From Parcubacteria group bacterium GW2011_GWA2_36_10 (GTDB lineage Bacteria > Patescibacteriota > Patescibacteriia > UBA1558 > GWA2-36-10): a stretch of DNA of 20,973 bases. Position numbers and translations under genes: made by a program. The stretch covers positions 1 to 20,973 of the forward strand of contig LBRC01000025.1 in NCBI GenBank assembly GCA_000991205.1, read 5' to 3'. Below, piece by piece: positions 1 through 6,071 of this stretch. Below the pieces are notes generated by a model, which ran no database searches, was not told the DNA's origin, and saw nothing but the letters and a program-made list of their open reading frames with translations. Each line of letters begins with the position of its first letter. Position 1 is the first letter of the stretch.

Positions 1-21
1 CCCGAATACTTGGAGGGCAGA

Positions 22-112
22 ACACCAAAAAGAAAAATGTCCTTTCCTTTTTCAGAAAAAATCGGGCGCGCGCAAATCCGAAATGCAAGGAACATTTTTT
101 CTTTTTGGTGTC
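22..112. repeat. Long imperfect inverted repeat (about 90 nt hairpin)
   Basis: The left arm at 22-44 (ACACCAAAAAGAAAAATGTC and following bases) is the near-exact reverse complement of the right arm at 87-111 (ending CTTTTTGGTGT). Only two single-base insertions separate the arms, so the transcript would fold into a stem of about 23 bp with a 40-nt loop containing GCGCGCGC. There is no U-tract after the stem, so it is not a normal terminator. Reading frame 1 is open from the window edge to a TAG at 163-165, so this could also be the tail of a gene, but the arms explain most of that frame. Function unknown. Confidence 0.75.
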
Positions 113-143
113 CGCCGAGGCTCTGCGAGGCGGTGGCGGGGCG
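111..143. repeat. GC-rich palindromic element
   Basis: CCGCCGAGGCTCTGCGAGGC and the following GGTGGCGGGGCG form nested short inverted repeats in an AT-rich setting. The core resembles the element inserted in the endonuclease Q gene at 3729-3764, which also pairs a CCGCC/GGCGG arm with a CTCTGCG..GGTGG arm. It directly abuts the long hairpin at 22-112. The rest of the stretch up to the first gene (144-289) holds only a candidate promoter. Confidence 0.55.
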
Positions 144-207
144 TTTCTCCGAGCGTACGATTTAGTTTCGCTTCACCACGCGCTCCGCGCGTGCGACATC
201 ATTTGTT

Positions 208-235
208 TTGAAAATAGGTTCGAGCTTGGTACAAT
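208..235 (+). promoter_or_regulatory. Sigma-70-type promoter for the rluD-gmk pair
   Basis: TTGAAA (208-213) and TACAAT (230-235) are separated by 16 bp, about 55 nt before the start codon at 290. A weak CAGC..GCTG hairpin followed by five T lies in the leader near 251-274. No other good promoter is visible before the pair. Confidence 0.55.
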
Positions 236-289
236 AAACACACCAAATAGCAGCTTGTAATTAGGCTGTTTTTCTGTTAGATTTACCCT

Positions 290-1201
290 ATGAAAATAAC
301 ATATAAGCAAGATAATAAAGAGCGTTTAGATAAGTTTTTGAGCTTAGAATTGCCTCATTTGACTCGTAGTCAACTCAAAAAGATGATTTTGAGTGAACTA
401 GTCTTAGTCAATGACGAAATAGCCACTGTCCATCATTGGCTAAAAAATCAAGATGTGATCACGCTTTTGAAAAACGCCCCGGAAAAAAGAGTAGAAAAAA
501 AACTAATCGCTCCCAAAATACTGGTTGAAACTAAAGATTATTTGATTTTAGAAAAACCAGCTGGTCTACTAGTCCATCCGACCGATAGAAATGAAACCAA
601 TACTTTGGCTGATTGGCTCCGCGAAACTTTTCCACAAGTCAAAAAAGTTGGCGACGAACCGATGCGTCCTGGCATCGTCCACCGTCTAGACAAAGATGTC
701 TCGGGCTTAATGGTAGTGGCTTTAAATAACGATGCTTTTGATGCTATCAAAAAACAATTCCAAGATCGCAGCGTCAAAAAAGAATATCTTGCTTTGGTCC
801 ATGGTGCCATGCGCGCTGATAGTGGTGAAATAAATACGCCAATAGAAAGAGACAAAGACACGGGCTTAATGAAAGCCAATAAAATGGCCGAAGAAAGTAA
901 AACTGCTGTCACGCTATACAAAGTAGAAAAAAAATATCGTAACTATACTTTATTAAGATTGCAAATCAAAACTGGTCGTACTCATCAGATCCGTACTCAT
1001 CTATATAGTATTGGCCATTCGATAGTCGGCGACAGTCTCTATCGCACCAAAGATCTACGTAAAAAGAAAAAAACTATTGAAAATTTAAGAATATTTTTGC
1101 ACGCCGCTTATCTAGAATTTAATGATCTAGAAAATACTCGTCAAAAATATGACTCCGCTTTGCCAACTATTTTAAAAGATTTTTTAAATACCATAAAATA
1201 A
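290..1201 (+). CDS. rluD: RluA/RluD-family 23S rRNA pseudouridine synthase
   Basis: The 303-residue protein is expected to convert specific uridines of rRNA to pseudouridine in the cytoplasm. An S4-like RNA-binding region covers about residues 10-60, and the catalytic domain about 75-300. The signature PGIVHRLDKDVSGLMV (127-142) contains the catalytic aspartate D134, and GRTHQIRTHL (229-238) is the second conserved motif. Length and domain order match RluC/RluD proteins; which uridines are targeted cannot be read from sequence, so the symbol is by family. No clear ribosome binding site precedes the ATG. The stop codon shares one base with the gmk start (TAATG), so the two are probably translationally coupled. 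Confidence 0.93.
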   Translation: MKITYKQDNKERLDKFLSLELPHLTRSQLKKMILSELVLVNDEIATVHHWLKNQDVITLLKNAPEKRVEKKLIAPKILVETKDYLILEKPAGLLVHPTDRNETNTLADWLRETFPQVKKVGDEPMRPGIVHRLDKDVSGLMVVALNNDAFDAIKKQFQDRSVKKEYLALVHGAMRADSGEINTPIERDKDTGLMKANKMAEESKTAVTLYKVEKKYRNYTLLRLQIKTGRTHQIRTHLYSIGHSIVGDSLYRTKDLRKKKKTIENLRIFLHAAYLEFNDLENTRQKYDSALPTILKDFLNTIK

Positions 1202-1758
1202 TGAAAAATTTAGTTATTATCACCGGGCCATCAGCGGTTGGTAAAACTACAGTGGCTAAAGAAATTTTTAAACTATTTCCTGCCCTCAAATCAGCTGTCA
1301 CTTATACGACACGTGAAGCCAGGACTTGGTCACAAGAAGACAAGCTCATCCATCACATCACAAAAGACGAGTTTAAAGACTTGATTAAAAACAATAAACT
1401 GATCGAATGGGCCGAAGTTTATGGTGAGTTTTATGGTACTGGCAAAGAAGAATTATTAAACATTTTGGAACAATCCCCAGTTTTATTAAACATCGATGTC
1501 CAAGGGGCTAAAAATATCAAACAACAATTTCCAGCCAGTCTAAGCTTTTTCATCCAACCAGATAGTCTAGCCATCTTAAAACATCGCATCGACGCTCGCC
1601 CAATTAACCAAGAAATCAAAGACAGGCGCTGGCAAGCAGCTCAAGCGGAAATGGCCCAAAATACTATTTTTGACTACCAAATCACCAATATAGATGGCCA
1701 ATTAGCAGAAACAGTGGCTAAAATTAGCCAAATTTTAAGCGAAAAATTGAAGTTTTAA
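1201..1758 (+). CDS. gmk: Guanylate kinase
   Basis: This 185-residue cytoplasmic enzyme phosphorylates GMP to GDP using ATP. The P-loop GPSAVGKT is at residues 9-16, TTREAR at 36-41 corresponds to the usual TTRxPR of the GMP-binding region, EWAEVYGEFYGTG lies at 69-81, and DVQGA at 99-103. It differs from typical family members in the stretch after TTREAR, where the usual G-x-DY-x-F becomes EDKLIHHIT, so part of the GMP-binding segment is altered. The start overlaps the stop of the upstream pseudouridine synthase gene by one base. It is followed by a separate promoter for rplS. Confidence 0.9.
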   Translation: MKNLVIITGPSAVGKTTVAKEIFKLFPALKSAVTYTTREARTWSQEDKLIHHITKDEFKDLIKNNKLIEWAEVYGEFYGTGKEELLNILEQSPVLLNIDVQGAKNIKQQFPASLSFFIQPDSLAILKHRIDARPINQEIKDRRWQAAQAEMAQNTIFDYQITNIDGQLAETVAKISQILSEKLKF

Positions 1759-1761
1759 GCA

Positions 1762-1790
1762 TTGACAAAAGTCCTGTTTTAGTCTAAAAT
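1762..1790 (+). promoter_or_regulatory. Strong sigma-70 promoter of rplS
   Basis: A perfect TTGACA (1762-1767), a 17-bp spacer and TAAAAT (1785-1790) begin 3 bp after the gmk stop. Transcription would start near 1797, giving rplS a leader of about 40 nt. The three downstream tRNA genes probably share this transcript. Confidence 0.85.
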
Positions 1791-1836
1791 AGACGAGTAT
1801 TATTTAATCACTTTATTTAGTAAATACGCTAAACAT

Positions 1837-2172
1837 ATGGCCGACGAAAAAACAACGGAAATGAATCTAGACATTAAGCCTGGTATGACTGTTAAGGTTC
1901 ACGAAAAAATCAAAGAAAAAAATGCCAAAGGCGTAGAAAAAGAAAGAATTCAGATCTTTGAAGGTATTGTGATTGCTCATAAACACGGTAAAGAAATCGG
2001 CGCTACTATTTGTGTCCGCAAGATGTCTGATGGTATCAGTGTCGAAAAGATCTATCCTTTACATTCACCAGTCATTGCTAAAATAGAAGTCATGCGTATG
2101 GCCAAAGTACGACGTGCTAAATTAAACTATTTGCGTACCAGTAGAGAAAGACTTAAAGAAGTTAAGTTATAA
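1837..2172 (+). CDS. rplS: 50S ribosomal protein bL19
   Basis: The 111-residue protein sits at the 30S-50S interface. The family core is easy to see: PGMTVKVHEKI near the N-terminus, RIQIFEGIVIAHKHG (residues 42-56), VRKMSDGISVEKIYPLHSP (66-84) and KVRRAKLNYLR (about 90-100). Length is close to that of other bL19 proteins. It has its own promoter and is followed 16 bp later by tRNA-Leu with no terminator between them, so the ribosomal protein and the tRNA cluster are probably cotranscribed until the terminator at 2591-2611. Confidence 0.96.
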   Translation: MADEKTTEMNLDIKPGMTVKVHEKIKEKNAKGVEKERIQIFEGIVIAHKHGKEIGATICVRKMSDGISVEKIYPLHSPVIAKIEVMRMAKVRRAKLNYLRTSRERLKEVKL

Positions 2173-2188
2173 AAATCTTGCCAATCAA

Positions 2189-2275
2189 GTCGAAGTGGTG
2201 AAATTGGTATACACGCAGGCTTGAGGTGTCTGTGCCCGAAAGGGTGTGCGGGTTCAAGTCCCGCCTTCGACACCA
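2189..2275 (+). tRNA. tRNA-Leu (GAG)
   Basis: The acceptor arms GTCGAAG (2189-2195) and CTTCGAC (2265-2271) pair. The anticodon stem CAGGC/GTCTG encloses the loop TTGAGGT with anticodon GAG. A long variable arm (TGCCCGAAAGGGTGT) and GGTTCAAGTCC T-loop are typical of class II tRNA-Leu. The CCA end is encoded (2273-2275). Confidence 0.95.
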
Positions 2276-2289
2276 CCTTATTTTTTTAA

Positions 2290-2366
2290 GGGCTGTTAGC
2301 TCAGTTGGCTAGAGCGCCTGCTTTGCACGCAGGAGGTCGCAGGTTCGACTCCTGTACAGTCCACCA
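2290..2366 (+). tRNA. tRNA-Ala (TGC)
   Basis: Acceptor arms GGGCTGT (2290-2296) and ACAGTCC (2356-2362) pair with one G-U. The anticodon stem CCTGC/GCAGG holds the loop TTTGCAC, anticodon TGC. The T-loop GGTTCGACTCC and encoded CCA are present. Confidence 0.95.
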
Positions 2367-2475
2367 TTCGACTACATTCTGCTTCGCAGAATTTCGCTCA
2401 TGGTCTTCGACCACTTTTGTTTATATAAAAAACGGTCGAATGTCCTGAGTGAGCAAAGCGAATCGAAGGACAAAC
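2367..2475. repeat. Palindromic repeat cluster between tRNA genes
   Basis: The spacer between tRNA-Ala and tRNA-Val is made of short inverted repeats: ATTCTGCTTCGCAGAAT (2376-2392), a GGTC-TTCG-ACC hairpin near 2403-2412 whose GTCGACC-type arm recurs as GGTCGA near 2434, and GTCCTGAGTGAGCAAAGCG followed by AATCGAAGGAC (2442-2471), which starts and ends with complementary GTCCT/AGGAC. No gene is visible. The last unit looks like a dispersed repeat, a recollection I could not check against any database. Confidence 0.65.
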
Positions 2476-2485
2476 TTAATCCCAA

Positions 2486-2562
2486 GGACGGCTAGCTCAG
2501 CTGGTTAGAGCACCTCGTTTACACCGAGGGGGTCAAAGGTTCGAATCCTTTGCCGTCTACCA
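2486..2562 (+). tRNA. tRNA-Val (TAC)
   Basis: Acceptor arms GGACGGC (2486-2492) and GCCGTCT (2552-2558) pair with one G-U. The anticodon stem CCTCG/CGAGG encloses TTTACAC, anticodon TAC. The T-loop GGTTCGAATCC and encoded CCA (2560-2562) complete the gene. Confidence 0.95.
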
Positions 2563-2590
2563 GCACAAAAGATAAAGATACTAAATTAAT

Positions 2591-2611
2591 TCGCCTAGAG
2601 GCGATTTTTTT
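2591..2611 (+). terminator. Intrinsic terminator of the rplS-tRNA unit
   Basis: TCGCC-TAGAG... pairs back as GGCGA (2591-2595 with 2600-2604) and is followed directly by seven T. It lies 28 bp after tRNA-Val. Confidence 0.8.
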
Positions 2612-2659
2612 ATTTAAAAAAATAAAATTATAATAATAAAATACTTTTATATAAAACAC

Positions 2660-2688
2660 TTGCATAAAAATAAAAATAATTGTAAAAT
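2660..2688 (+). promoter_or_regulatory. Candidate promoter upstream of the small membrane protein
   Basis: TTGCAT (2660-2665), a 17-bp spacer and TAAAAT (2683-2688) lie in the very AT-rich 190-bp gap between the terminator and the gene at 2803. It would give a long leader of about 108 nt. A second candidate lies closer at 2752-2760. Confidence 0.45.
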
Positions 2689-2751
2689 TAAGTTAAGAAA
2701 AATATTTCTGCAGAAATTTTTACAAAAAGTATTTTCTTTTTTAAAAAAATG

Positions 2752-2760
2752 TGTTATAAT
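2752..2760 (+). promoter_or_regulatory. Extended -10 promoter of the small membrane protein
   Basis: TGTTATAAT is a perfect -10 hexamer with the TGn extension. It has no good -35 hexamer, which extended -10 promoters can do without. Transcription would begin near 2767, about 36 nt before the ATG at 2803. Confidence 0.6.
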
Positions 2761-2802
2761 TTTTATAGCTAAAAGAAAAGTATTTTTCAGAAAATAATTA
2801 TT

Positions 2803-3063
2803 ATGACTTTCGGAAAATTTATTTTGGGAATATTGATAGCTGGCGTTGGTTTCTTAATTACTTGGAAATCTGAATGGCTCTTAAATAATTTTGGCCGATT
2901 AGCAACAGCGGAAAAATATTTAAGCGGTGGAACTAGATTGGGCTACAAACTAATTGGTATTTTCTTGATCATCATCGGCCTACTCTATGCTACTGATTTA
3001 ACTGGCAAACTGATTGCTACAATCGCTAACACAGTTTTTAGCACTAACATTCAAGTCGAATAA
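2803..3063 (+). CDS. Small two-helix membrane protein, unknown function
   Basis: The 86-residue protein has two hydrophobic helices: about residues 5-21 (FILGILIAGVGFLIT) and 48-67 (KLIGIFLIIIGLLYATDLTG). They are joined by a polar loop rich in charged and Gly residues (ESEWLL-type start, AEKYLSGGTRLGYK end). I do not recognise a named family. The gene has its own extended -10 promoter and no obvious Shine-Dalgarno sequence. It is followed by a 9-bp perfect hairpin and then by the Lys-rich mini-protein gene. Codon pattern and the consistent hydrophobic architecture support a real protein. Confidence 0.75.
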   Translation: MTFGKFILGILIAGVGFLITWKSEWLLNNFGRLATAEKYLSGGTRLGYKLIGIFLIIIGLLYATDLTGKLIATIANTVFSTNIQVE

Positions 3064-3088
3064 CCTTATTTTTTCAAATAAAATAAGG
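3064..3088. other. AT-rich hairpin after the small membrane protein gene
   Basis: CCTTATTTT (3064-3072) and AAAATAAGG (3080-3088) pair perfectly with a 7-nt loop directly after the stop codon. No U-tract follows, so termination is uncertain; it could protect the 3' end of the message or be a weak terminator. Confidence 0.4.
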
Positions 3089-3142
3089 GGAAAATAAAAA
3101 TATAAAATAAACAATAAAATTTTGAAAGGGGGTGAAATGAAC

Positions 3143-3244
3143 ATGGCAGCAAAGAAAAAAGCAGCAAAAAAGAAAGTAGTAAAGAGAGTTACTAAAAAGA
3201 AAGCTACTACTAAAAAAAGAAAAGCTACTAAGAAAAAGAAATAG
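3143..3244 (+). CDS. Lys/Ala-rich basic mini-protein (histone H1-like tail)
   Basis: The 33-residue product begins MAAKKKAAKKK, and about half of its residues are Lys, with Ala, Thr, Val and Arg making up the rest. A strong ribosome binding site AAGGGGGTGA (3126-3135) precedes it. An ATG at 3137 is in frame but almost touches that site, while 3143 leaves a workable gap. A second mini-protein at 19899 also starts MAAKKK, which supports 3143. Such composition suggests nucleic-acid binding, as in bacterial histone H1-like tails or small ribosome-associated basic proteins; this is inference only. A terminator follows at 3271. Confidence 0.75.
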   Translation: MAAKKKAAKKKVVKRVTKKKATTKKRKATKKKK

Positions 3245-3270
3245 TAATTCTTTTAAAACAAAAATATAAA

Positions 3271-3318
3271 AATTCCTTTACTTAATCCGGCGCATGCCGG
3301 CAGGCAAAGGAATTTTTT
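3271..3318 (+). terminator. Terminator with a GC palindrome in its loop
   Basis: AATTCCTTT (3271-3279) pairs with AAAGGAATT (3306-3314), followed by six T (3313-3318). The loop contains its own palindrome CCGGCGCATGCCGG plus CAGGC, so a GC-rich repeat appears to have been added to an otherwise simple AT-rich terminator. It ends the Lys-rich mini-protein transcript. Confidence 0.8.
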
Positions 3319-3332
3319 ATTGTCATAAAAAG

Positions 3333-3397
3333 AAAAAAGCAGAATTATTTTACGCTTTCAGCGCAACAGCGCGTTTTTAAAATAATTCTGCTTTTTC
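3333..3397. terminator. Bidirectional terminator
   Basis: AGCAGAATTATTTTA (3338-3352) and TAAAATAATTCTGCT (3378-3392) form a perfect 15-bp stem. It is flanked by an A-run on the left and a T-run on the right, so it can terminate from either strand. The loop holds a further small GCGC palindrome (CAGCGCAACAGCGCG). It mainly serves the leftward endonuclease Q gene ending at 3402. Confidence 0.85.
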
Positions 3398-3401
3398 TAA
3401 T

Positions 3402-4688
3402 TTAGAATAGCTTTTGAGTCGCATACTTCTCTTGGGGAGAAAAAATTTCTGTTTTACCATATTGACCATCAAAGCCAGGACTTAATTTTATTTCTCCCGA
3501 TCTTACTTTAATAATGCCATTGGCCAAATTCTCTGGCATTATTTTATTTAAAGAATTTAAATCTAAATCTAATAACACTTCAAATTCGTTTTTACTTTTA
3601 GAAATTATCTCAAAAAATAAAGTTTGCACTTTTTTACTACTCTTATTTACTTGCAAATAATCAGCAATAATCTCCGGTAAGGGCACAATGCTTTTGTATG
3701 GAATATGCTTATTTTTATCTATTTCTTTCCCGCCTTTGGCGGGACCCCGCTCTGCGGTGGCAGTTTTTCGATCAGCTAGCTTTTTTACTTGATATTCTAC
3801 TCCCAAAGTCAAGGTCTTATGACATTTTGGACAAATATTTTGATATTTATGACTCAAGTCTGGGCTGCAGCTAAAAGCACAATCTCTGTGTCCATCCCAA
3901 TGGTACATACCATTTTCGGGAAAAAACTCGATGGTATATAAAAATTTCTTTTTATCTTTATTTTTAATAATATTTACTATCTCTTGATAAGTTTCTCCCT
4001 CTAAATCCATCACATTGGCTTCACGGCCAATGTTTGGTCCAGAGTGAGCATCAGAATTAGAAACTAGAGTATATTTGTCTAGCTCTGACCAATGCCAATT
4101 CATCAAGGGATCAGAAGAAAGGCCGGTTTCTAAGGCTGTGATATAAGGACTTAAGTCTTCAAAACATTCTTCTAGCGTGTCAAAACCAGATTTAGAACCA
4201 AACAAAGCAAACCATGGCGTCCAGATATGAGCGGGTATCATCATGGCATTTTCATCAACACTCAACATAATCTCTAAGACTTGCTTGGCGGACATACCTA
4301 AAATCGGTCGGCCATCAGAAGCGAGTTTTGCTCCTCTATCAGTCAAAGCTTGATTAAATTTTTCTACGCTTGCAAGCGATGGCATCAAAATAGATAAATG
4401 CACACGTCTAGTTTTATCATTTTGCCGATAAATACAGGCTACTTCAGTGGCTAATAAAAATTTAACGCCACTAGCATCATTTTTTAAATAAAATAAACCA
4501 GAATTACTTTCTGTTTCTTGTAAATTACTTTTTATTTCTTGAAACCATCTAGGATGCGTAAAATCCGGGCAAGCCACAATATCGACGCCTTTTATTTTTG
4601 ACCATTTGGCTATTTCAGCTAAATCAAAAAACTTCGATGTCGCTCGAGAGTATTTAGAATGAAGATGTAAATCTATAATCTTACGCAT
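3402..4688 (-). CDS. Endonuclease Q (PHP-domain DNA repair nuclease)
   Basis: The 428-residue protein matches the EndoQ family, which nicks DNA 5' of deaminated bases (uracil, hypoxanthine, xanthine) and abasic sites. PHP metal-site motifs are visible: DLHLHSKYSR (6-15), TEVACIY (81-87), PAHIWTPWFALFGSKSGFD (152-170), ETGLSSDP (187-194) and SNSDAHSGPNIGREAN (210-225). A Cys-rich zinc-binding part follows (C270, C274, C286, C289), then LADR and a conserved PLPEIIADYL (337-346) C-terminal region. Residues 309-320 (TATAERGPAKGG) come from an in-frame palindromic DNA insert in the loop after the zinc part. There is no Shine-Dalgarno sequence. Transcription ends at the bidirectional terminator 3333-3397. 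Confidence 0.9.
   Translation of the reverse strand: MRKIIDLHLHSKYSRATSKFFDLAEIAKWSKIKGVDIVACPDFTHPRWFQEIKSNLQETESNSGLFYLKNDASGVKFLLATEVACIYRQNDKTRRVHLSILMPSLASVEKFNQALTDRGAKLASDGRPILGMSAKQVLEIMLSVDENAMMIPAHIWTPWFALFGSKSGFDTLEECFEDLSPYITALETGLSSDPLMNWHWSELDKYTLVSNSDAHSGPNIGREANVMDLEGETYQEIVNIIKNKDKKKFLYTIEFFPENGMYHWDGHRDCAFSCSPDLSHKYQNICPKCHKTLTLGVEYQVKKLADRKTATAERGPAKGGKEIDKNKHIPYKSIVPLPEIIADYLQVNKSSKKVQTLFFEIISKSKNEFEVLLDLDLNSLNKIMPENLANGIIKVRSGEIKLSPGFDGQYGKTEIFSPQEKYATQKLF
3729..3764. repeat. GC-rich palindromic element inside the endonuclease Q gene
   Basis: The 36-bp block holds two short inverted repeats, CCCGCC-TTT-GGCGGG and CCCCGC-TCT-GCGG, in a gene that is otherwise AT-rich. It adds exactly 12 codons without a stop or frameshift. 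It resembles the element at 111-143. Confidence 0.8.
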
Positions 4689-4702
4689 ATTTTTATATGC
4701 TT

Positions 4703-4731
4703 ATCTTAACAAAAGCTAGCTAAAAAGAAAA
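4703..4731 (-). promoter_or_regulatory. Candidate extended -10 promoter of the endonuclease Q gene
   Basis: On the minus strand TGTTAAGAT carries a -10 TAAGAT (4708-4703) with a TGn extension and a weak -35 TTTTCT (4731-4726) 17 bp upstream. The leader to the ATG at 4688 would be only about 8 nt. The -35 overlaps the U-tract of the upstream terminator. Confidence 0.4.
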
Positions 4732-4754
4732 GCGCTCGCCCCGAGGCAAGCGCT
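4722..4754 (-). terminator. Terminator of the UbiA-like gene
   Basis: Read on the minus strand, AGCGCTTGCC (4754-4745) pairs with GGCGAGCGCT (4740-4731) around a TCGG loop, followed by TTTCTTTTT. It lies 23 bp after the stop of the leftward membrane protein gene. Confidence 0.85.
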
Positions 4755-4776
4755 CCAATATCAATTTGGATAACAA

Positions 4777-5616
4777 TCAAAGAACAAAAGATAGAAACAA
4801 AACCAATAAGCAAGCGGTTCCCTTGATAATATACGCAGATTCCTTCTTCTCGTGTCCTCCTTGCTTATTAAACAACAAGGAATACAGCGCTAATGAATAT
4901 GGCAATAAAGCAAGGGAACACAGTGATATCGCTGGCCAAGTCATAACTCTTATGTTCAGATAAAGAATCAACAAAAAAATGACAGCGATAACCATGGTGA
5001 TACCGGCGATGGTTCTGGCTTTAGCCACCCCCAACCAAAGTGGCAAGGTCAAACGCAAGCCATGGTTAGCTATTCTGTCTTGCACGTCCTTGACAATCTC
5101 ACGAGTAAGAAAAGCAAAAAAGACTGCAAATATCACATGAGGCACATATGGATGTAAACGCTGGCCAGTAAACCAACCTAACAAGATTGGTGAGGTGCAG
5201 ACAAAAGCAATTAGTGGATTTTTTGTCCACCAATAGCGAGACAAGACTCGCGAATACAAAATAATAATCAAGGAGTCTATTAGGACAATCAACTGACAAG
5301 CTGAATTAAGATATACCAGGCTAGCAACGATTGCTATCGATATACAAATAAGTCCCAAGATAATCAACTTGGCCACAGTATTCTGATCAGTGTTAGCAAA
5401 TTGTTCGCTCTTGCGAGCATACATGTAGTGAGCTGCACCAAAGTGGTACAGACTAGCTCCCATAATACCAAGTGCCATAACACCGCTCGCAAATAGCTTG
5501 GTATTAGCTGACCAATCGTCTCCACCAGACAATATAGCCGTCACCCAAGTGGACAAACCAGCCATCAACATATGTTGAAAGGTGACCAGTTTAAAATAAT
5601 ATTTCAAAGAGCTCAT
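4777..5616 (-). CDS. UbiA-superfamily membrane prenyltransferase-like protein
   Basis: The 279-residue protein has about eight hydrophobic helices. The second UbiA Asp motif is present, REIVKDVQDRIANHG (172-186), followed by LTLPLWLG as in UbiA enzymes that attach isoprenoid chains to aromatic or glycerol acceptors. The first motif, normally NDxxDxxxD, is degraded: the matching stretch HYMYARKSEQFANTD (63-77) keeps almost none of the acidic residues. Activity or substrate may therefore differ. The start was placed at 5616 because AAGGAGG (5631-5625) lies 8 nt before that ATG; an in-frame ATG at 5658 lacks such a site. It has its own promoter (5667-5695) and terminator (4722-4754). Confidence 0.75.
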   Translation of the reverse strand: MSSLKYYFKLVTFQHMLMAGLSTWVTAILSGGDDWSANTKLFASGVMALGIMGASLYHFGAAHYMYARKSEQFANTDQNTVAKLIILGLICISIAIVASLVYLNSACQLIVLIDSLIIILYSRVLSRYWWTKNPLIAFVCTSPILLGWFTGQRLHPYVPHVIFAVFFAFLTREIVKDVQDRIANHGLRLTLPLWLGVAKARTIAGITMVIAVIFLLILYLNIRVMTWPAISLCSLALLPYSLALYSLLFNKQGGHEKKESAYIIKGTACLLVLFLSFVL

Positions 5617-5666
5617 GATGAAGCCCTCCTTTTTTGCAAAACATTGTTGCTTCTTCAATCAGCTTA

Positions 5667-5695
5667 TTTTTACCTGAAAGTAATGAAAATGTCAA
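5667..5695 (-). promoter_or_regulatory. Promoter of the UbiA-like gene
   Basis: On the minus strand a perfect TTGACA (5695-5690), a 17-bp spacer and TAAAAA (5672-5667) precede the gene. Transcription would start near 5660, which places the alternative ATG at 5658 almost on the start site and supports the start at 5616. It lies 54 bp beyond the 5S 3' end; a T-rich stretch at 5700-5707 may end the rRNA transcript. Confidence 0.7.
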
Positions 5696-5748
5696 CAAAT
5701 AAAAAAACACTAGCACCAAATAATTTTAGCTTTTCAAGAACGACAGGG

Positions 5749-5865
5749 TTCTGGCGATGACCTACTCTCGCAAACCTCAGGGCTTACTACCATCGGCCTA
5801 AAAGAGCTTAACTACTGAGTTCGAAATGGGATCAGGTGTGACCTCTTAAAGTAGAACCACCAGAA
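5749..5865 (-). rRNA. rrf: 5S ribosomal RNA
   Basis: Terminal arms TTCTGG (minus 5' end at 5865) and CCAGAA (3' end at 5749) pair. The interior has the conserved 5S segments CACACCTGATCCCATTTCGAA and GAGAGTAGGTCATCGCC-type ends. It is 117 nt long and lies 200 bp downstream of the 23S gene on the same strand. No strong intrinsic terminator is evident after it. Confidence 0.95.
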
Positions 5866-5912
5866 CTCTATCGTCCTTAGAAAAATTATTTAATACCAGT
5901 GCCTTTTATTTT

Positions 5913-5999
5913 CTAGAAGATTTGACTTATAGGCGTCAATAACATGACAGCTCCTAATAATAAAATCAAACCAACAAAAATCAAAATGACTCTGATCAT
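5913..5999 (-). CDS. Possible 28-residue single-helix membrane peptide in the 23S-5S spacer
   Basis: ATG at 5999 opens a frame to TAG at 5915-5913. The peptide is MIRVILIFVGLILLLGAV followed by MLLTPISQIF: a positively charged N-terminus, a run of about 20 hydrophobic residues with small Gly/Ala spacing, and a Pro-containing tail. It reads like a small bacterial membrane protein, not random sequence, and an in-frame stop lies upstream. No Shine-Dalgarno sequence precedes it, and it would have to be expressed from the rRNA transcript or an unseen promoter. It may be chance in an AT-rich spacer. Confidence 0.4.
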   Translation of the reverse strand: MIRVILIFVGLILLLGAVMLLTPISQIF

Positions 6000-6008
6000 T
6001 TGTTTTAT

Positions 6009-6071
6009 GAATGTTTAAGAACATCCGCCAAAGGCGGAATAATAAAAATTTACAAAATTTTTAGTGGTTAC
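6009..6071 (-). other. 3' arms of the pre-23S processing stalk
   Basis: Bases 6044-6071 pair with 9111-9138 (about 28 bp with a few mismatches or G-U pairs), and 6009-6025 pair with 9194-9210 (17 bp, one G-U). Together they bring the two ends of the 23S precursor together, as RNase III-type stalks do. A palindrome (6024-6038) sits between the two arms. Confidence 0.75.
6024..6038. repeat. Short GC palindrome in the 23S-5S spacer
   Basis: TCCGCC-AAA-GGCGGA is a perfect 6-bp inverted repeat in AT-rich DNA, placed between the outer and inner arms of the 23S processing stalk. Confidence 0.7.

Noticed and set aside
2367..2485. Possible CRISPR-like repeats between tRNAs
   Set aside because: The inverted repeats differ from one another and there are no regularly spaced direct repeats; there is no array in the window.
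4766..4963. Rightward frame overlapping the end of the UbiA-like gene
   Set aside because: It is antisense to a well-supported gene and lacks start signals.
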